Positions 62,031 to 64,000 of a stretch of 64,000 nt of DNA are shown piece by piece. A program made the translations under genes and the position numbers. Source of the stretch: Glandiceps talaboti (lineage: Eukaryota; Hemichordata; Enteropneusta; Spengelidae); assembly GCF_964340395.1 (NCBI RefSeq), contig NC_135562.1, positions 9,509,634 to 9,573,633 on the forward strand, given 5' to 3'. Positions within the stretch are counted from its first letter, which is position 1. Each line of letters starts with the position of its first letter. The notes under the pieces were generated by a model. It saw only the letters and a list, made by a program, of their open reading frames with translations, was not told where the DNA came from and ran no database searches.

Positions 62031-64000
62031 ATCCATATAAACCCTAGTGCCTCCCACCTATCACTTCACAAATTCAAAGGGGCATTAAACATAAAAATAA
62101 CTTTATTCATCATGTGTTATCATAAATGGAAAGTTGTGTTTACTTCAAGGGGAAAATACCATTCCAGGAAATTTTCATAAAGAGACATTTTCATAAAGTA
62201 TTGGTTCTGGAGAGTCAACTCATGATTTTACATCACCTACAATTACTTGCTATTTCAGAGAAACAGCAAGTTGATCTTGTGCATTTAAAGAGTATCTTTG
62301 CTGTGGACCATTGAAGATGGGAGTCAGCAGAAATTATATATTCATAGTTGCACAATAAATATCATAAATGATTGTAAGTAATTGTATGTGATATAAAATC
62401 ATGAAATGACTCTCCAGAACCCATAGTTTATGGAAATGCCCTTATTTCCAGGAGTGGCAGTCCCCTTTAAATGCAATCACATATACATACTCACGGCCGT
62501 GTTGTGAGGCCCTTCTCGGCATGTATGATGATAAGTGAAAAGTTATGAGCGACTCAAATATGCAACTCTATAGCAGGTTCTTGCAAATCAAGGTTATTTT
62601 TTCCACTATAATAATAATTGTATTGTATTTGTGGTTTGTTGATAAAACTAGAGTCAGTCCAACTGTAGTTTAACAATCGGCGCAAGTAGATTATGATACA
62701 TGTACAAGGACTTGATAAGTACATACTAGTAACTATGAATGGGAGTTGAAGAAAGACAAGTCCAGGGTTTTCAATCAATGTTTATTTAAAACAACCCAGT
62801 AGTAGTTAGACTGTAAAAATTTGTTGCCAGTGTTTCCTCGTCATCCCTTCCCTTATAACTGTAGACACACTGTAGAATAGCACATGGAAATCAAAGCTAA
62901 AGTGTCCTGCCGAGTATTGTCAACAGATGTCTGATATGTGTAAACGTGTTGCTGAGATACATGTGTGTTAGGTAATTTCCTGTTTGTTGGTCCAAATAAT
63001 AATCATTCATACCTATGTGAGAGCTATTGTCCTCCTTGTCTGATTTTGTTCATACACATGTGCAGTGTGGGCAGGATTTAACTGGCAATAAACTGAAATG
63101 GAGTGATGTGATTGGATGCAACAACATCTTGTTGCAGAACAGCAATCACATACATGTAGACCATCTTCAGTCATTGGTGAAAAGGGATGAGAAAAGCACC
63201 CACAATGGCTGATCTTTTAATCAAAGTTTTGTAGTTTGATCCTTGTGGCAGAGGGAGGAATTTTTACCACAAAGATGTCCACCAGTTTTTCAACAGTACT
63301 TTCAGAAGTAACTTCCAAGTATCACTGCAGTTATCTAGAGTTCAGGAAATACATCAGTATGGCTAATAGATGACATTACAGGGTATTTTCTTTTAAAAAC
63401 AGTCTAGCTTGTAACCCAAAATTTTGTTTTAGATGAAAGACACGTAACCATGAGAAATGTTCATGATATGACTTTACAGTATTGATAAGCTTACATTTGT
63501 ACAGAGGCACAGTAGCCATGATCTAAGAGTACAATGTACCTCGTTGATAAATATCGTTAACAAAATTGAGGCTGTTATTTTCTTATCCATTCAGATCACT
63601 GTATATCTGATTTGCATTTAACTGGTCTGTAAGAATGCCATGGCCATGCACTCTCAAGCGTCAGCCAACCAATGAGGGCACAACATGTTTTACAGTTGAA
63701 CATTTTATCAGTAAATACGATATCAGTCTTTCTATAAATGGGATTAGTGTTCATATACTTTAAAAAGATTACAAATCTGTTTTCCAGATATGAAATAGTA
63801 CTGAACCAAACATATTTTTACAGTTGACAACTGACTGCCCAAATACCAATAAGCCATTTGCATTACCTGTTCTGAGACCCTCATCCAGAGTTCTGCACCT
63901 GGAACTGGAACTTTGACCCTGACCCTTGGTTTGGCATCTGGCTATTTCTCTGAAACTGAGACAACTGCTGGCTGGCTTTTAAATCTGAAGATATCTTCCA
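62031..64000. other. Intergenic, no gene recognised
   Basis: AT-rich, without recognisable exons, RNA genes or repeats beyond short low-complexity patches. The short ORFs have no motif. Confidence 0.4.

Noticed and set aside
62126-62314. Short ORF in the 3' flank of TMEM65
   Set aside because: No similarity to any known family, no coding context; probably chance.

Overview
This is a stretch of an animal nuclear genome, not a prokaryote. Its genes have GT-AG introns. The window is AT-rich and full of simple repeats, SINE/LINE remnants and inverted-repeat elements, and it holds a short telomere-type (CCTAAC)n tract. The gene content suggests a non-vertebrate bilaterian, probably marine (amphioxus, hemichordate or lophotrochozoan): an expanded family of secreted fibrinogen-related proteins, and one TMEM65 orthologue. 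I cannot name the species from sequence alone.

Region 1 (1-26.7 kb) is a cluster of five paralogous genes. Each encodes a signal peptide followed by two fibrinogen-related domains (FReD1 and FReD2), one domain per exon, joined by phase-1 introns. Two genes lie on the plus strand: one is cut by the window edge and carries a frameshift, the other is complete. Three lie on the minus strand. Genes 3 and 4 sit in a direct tandem duplication of about 4.85 kb. FReD1 is almost unchanged between duplicates. FReD2 diverges strongly, mostly in its C-terminal, ligand-pocket half. By family analogy (ficolins, tachylectin-5, intelectin-like lectins) these are candidate secreted pattern-recognition lectins, with a constant-like and a variable-like half.

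Region 2 (26.7-46.9 kb) has no recognisable gene. It holds a ~1.1 kb element with terminal inverted repeats, a very long imperfect inverted repeat (about 32.4-34.1 kb), an interstitial telomeric tract, a ~4 kb minisatellite of 27-bp units (37.1-41.1 kb) with higher-order duplication, a compact MITE with perfect 27-bp inverted repeats, and dispersed repeats.

Region 3 (46.97-59.89 kb, plus strand) is a complete seven-exon TMEM65 gene, encoding a mitochondrial inner-membrane protein of 230 aa. Its 8.3-kb first intron is a graveyard of mobile elements: a RecQ-like helicase fragment, a DIRS-like gag fragment, a Tc1-like transposase, and coiled-coil/proline-rich ORFs. A tRNA-derived SINE lies in intron 6.

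Region 4 (59.9-64 kb) is non-coding: TMEM65 3' flank, a second MITE-like inverted repeat between direct repeats, and unassigned sequence. Exon coordinates were read by eye from splice consensus, reading phase and family alignment. No computation or database search was run.
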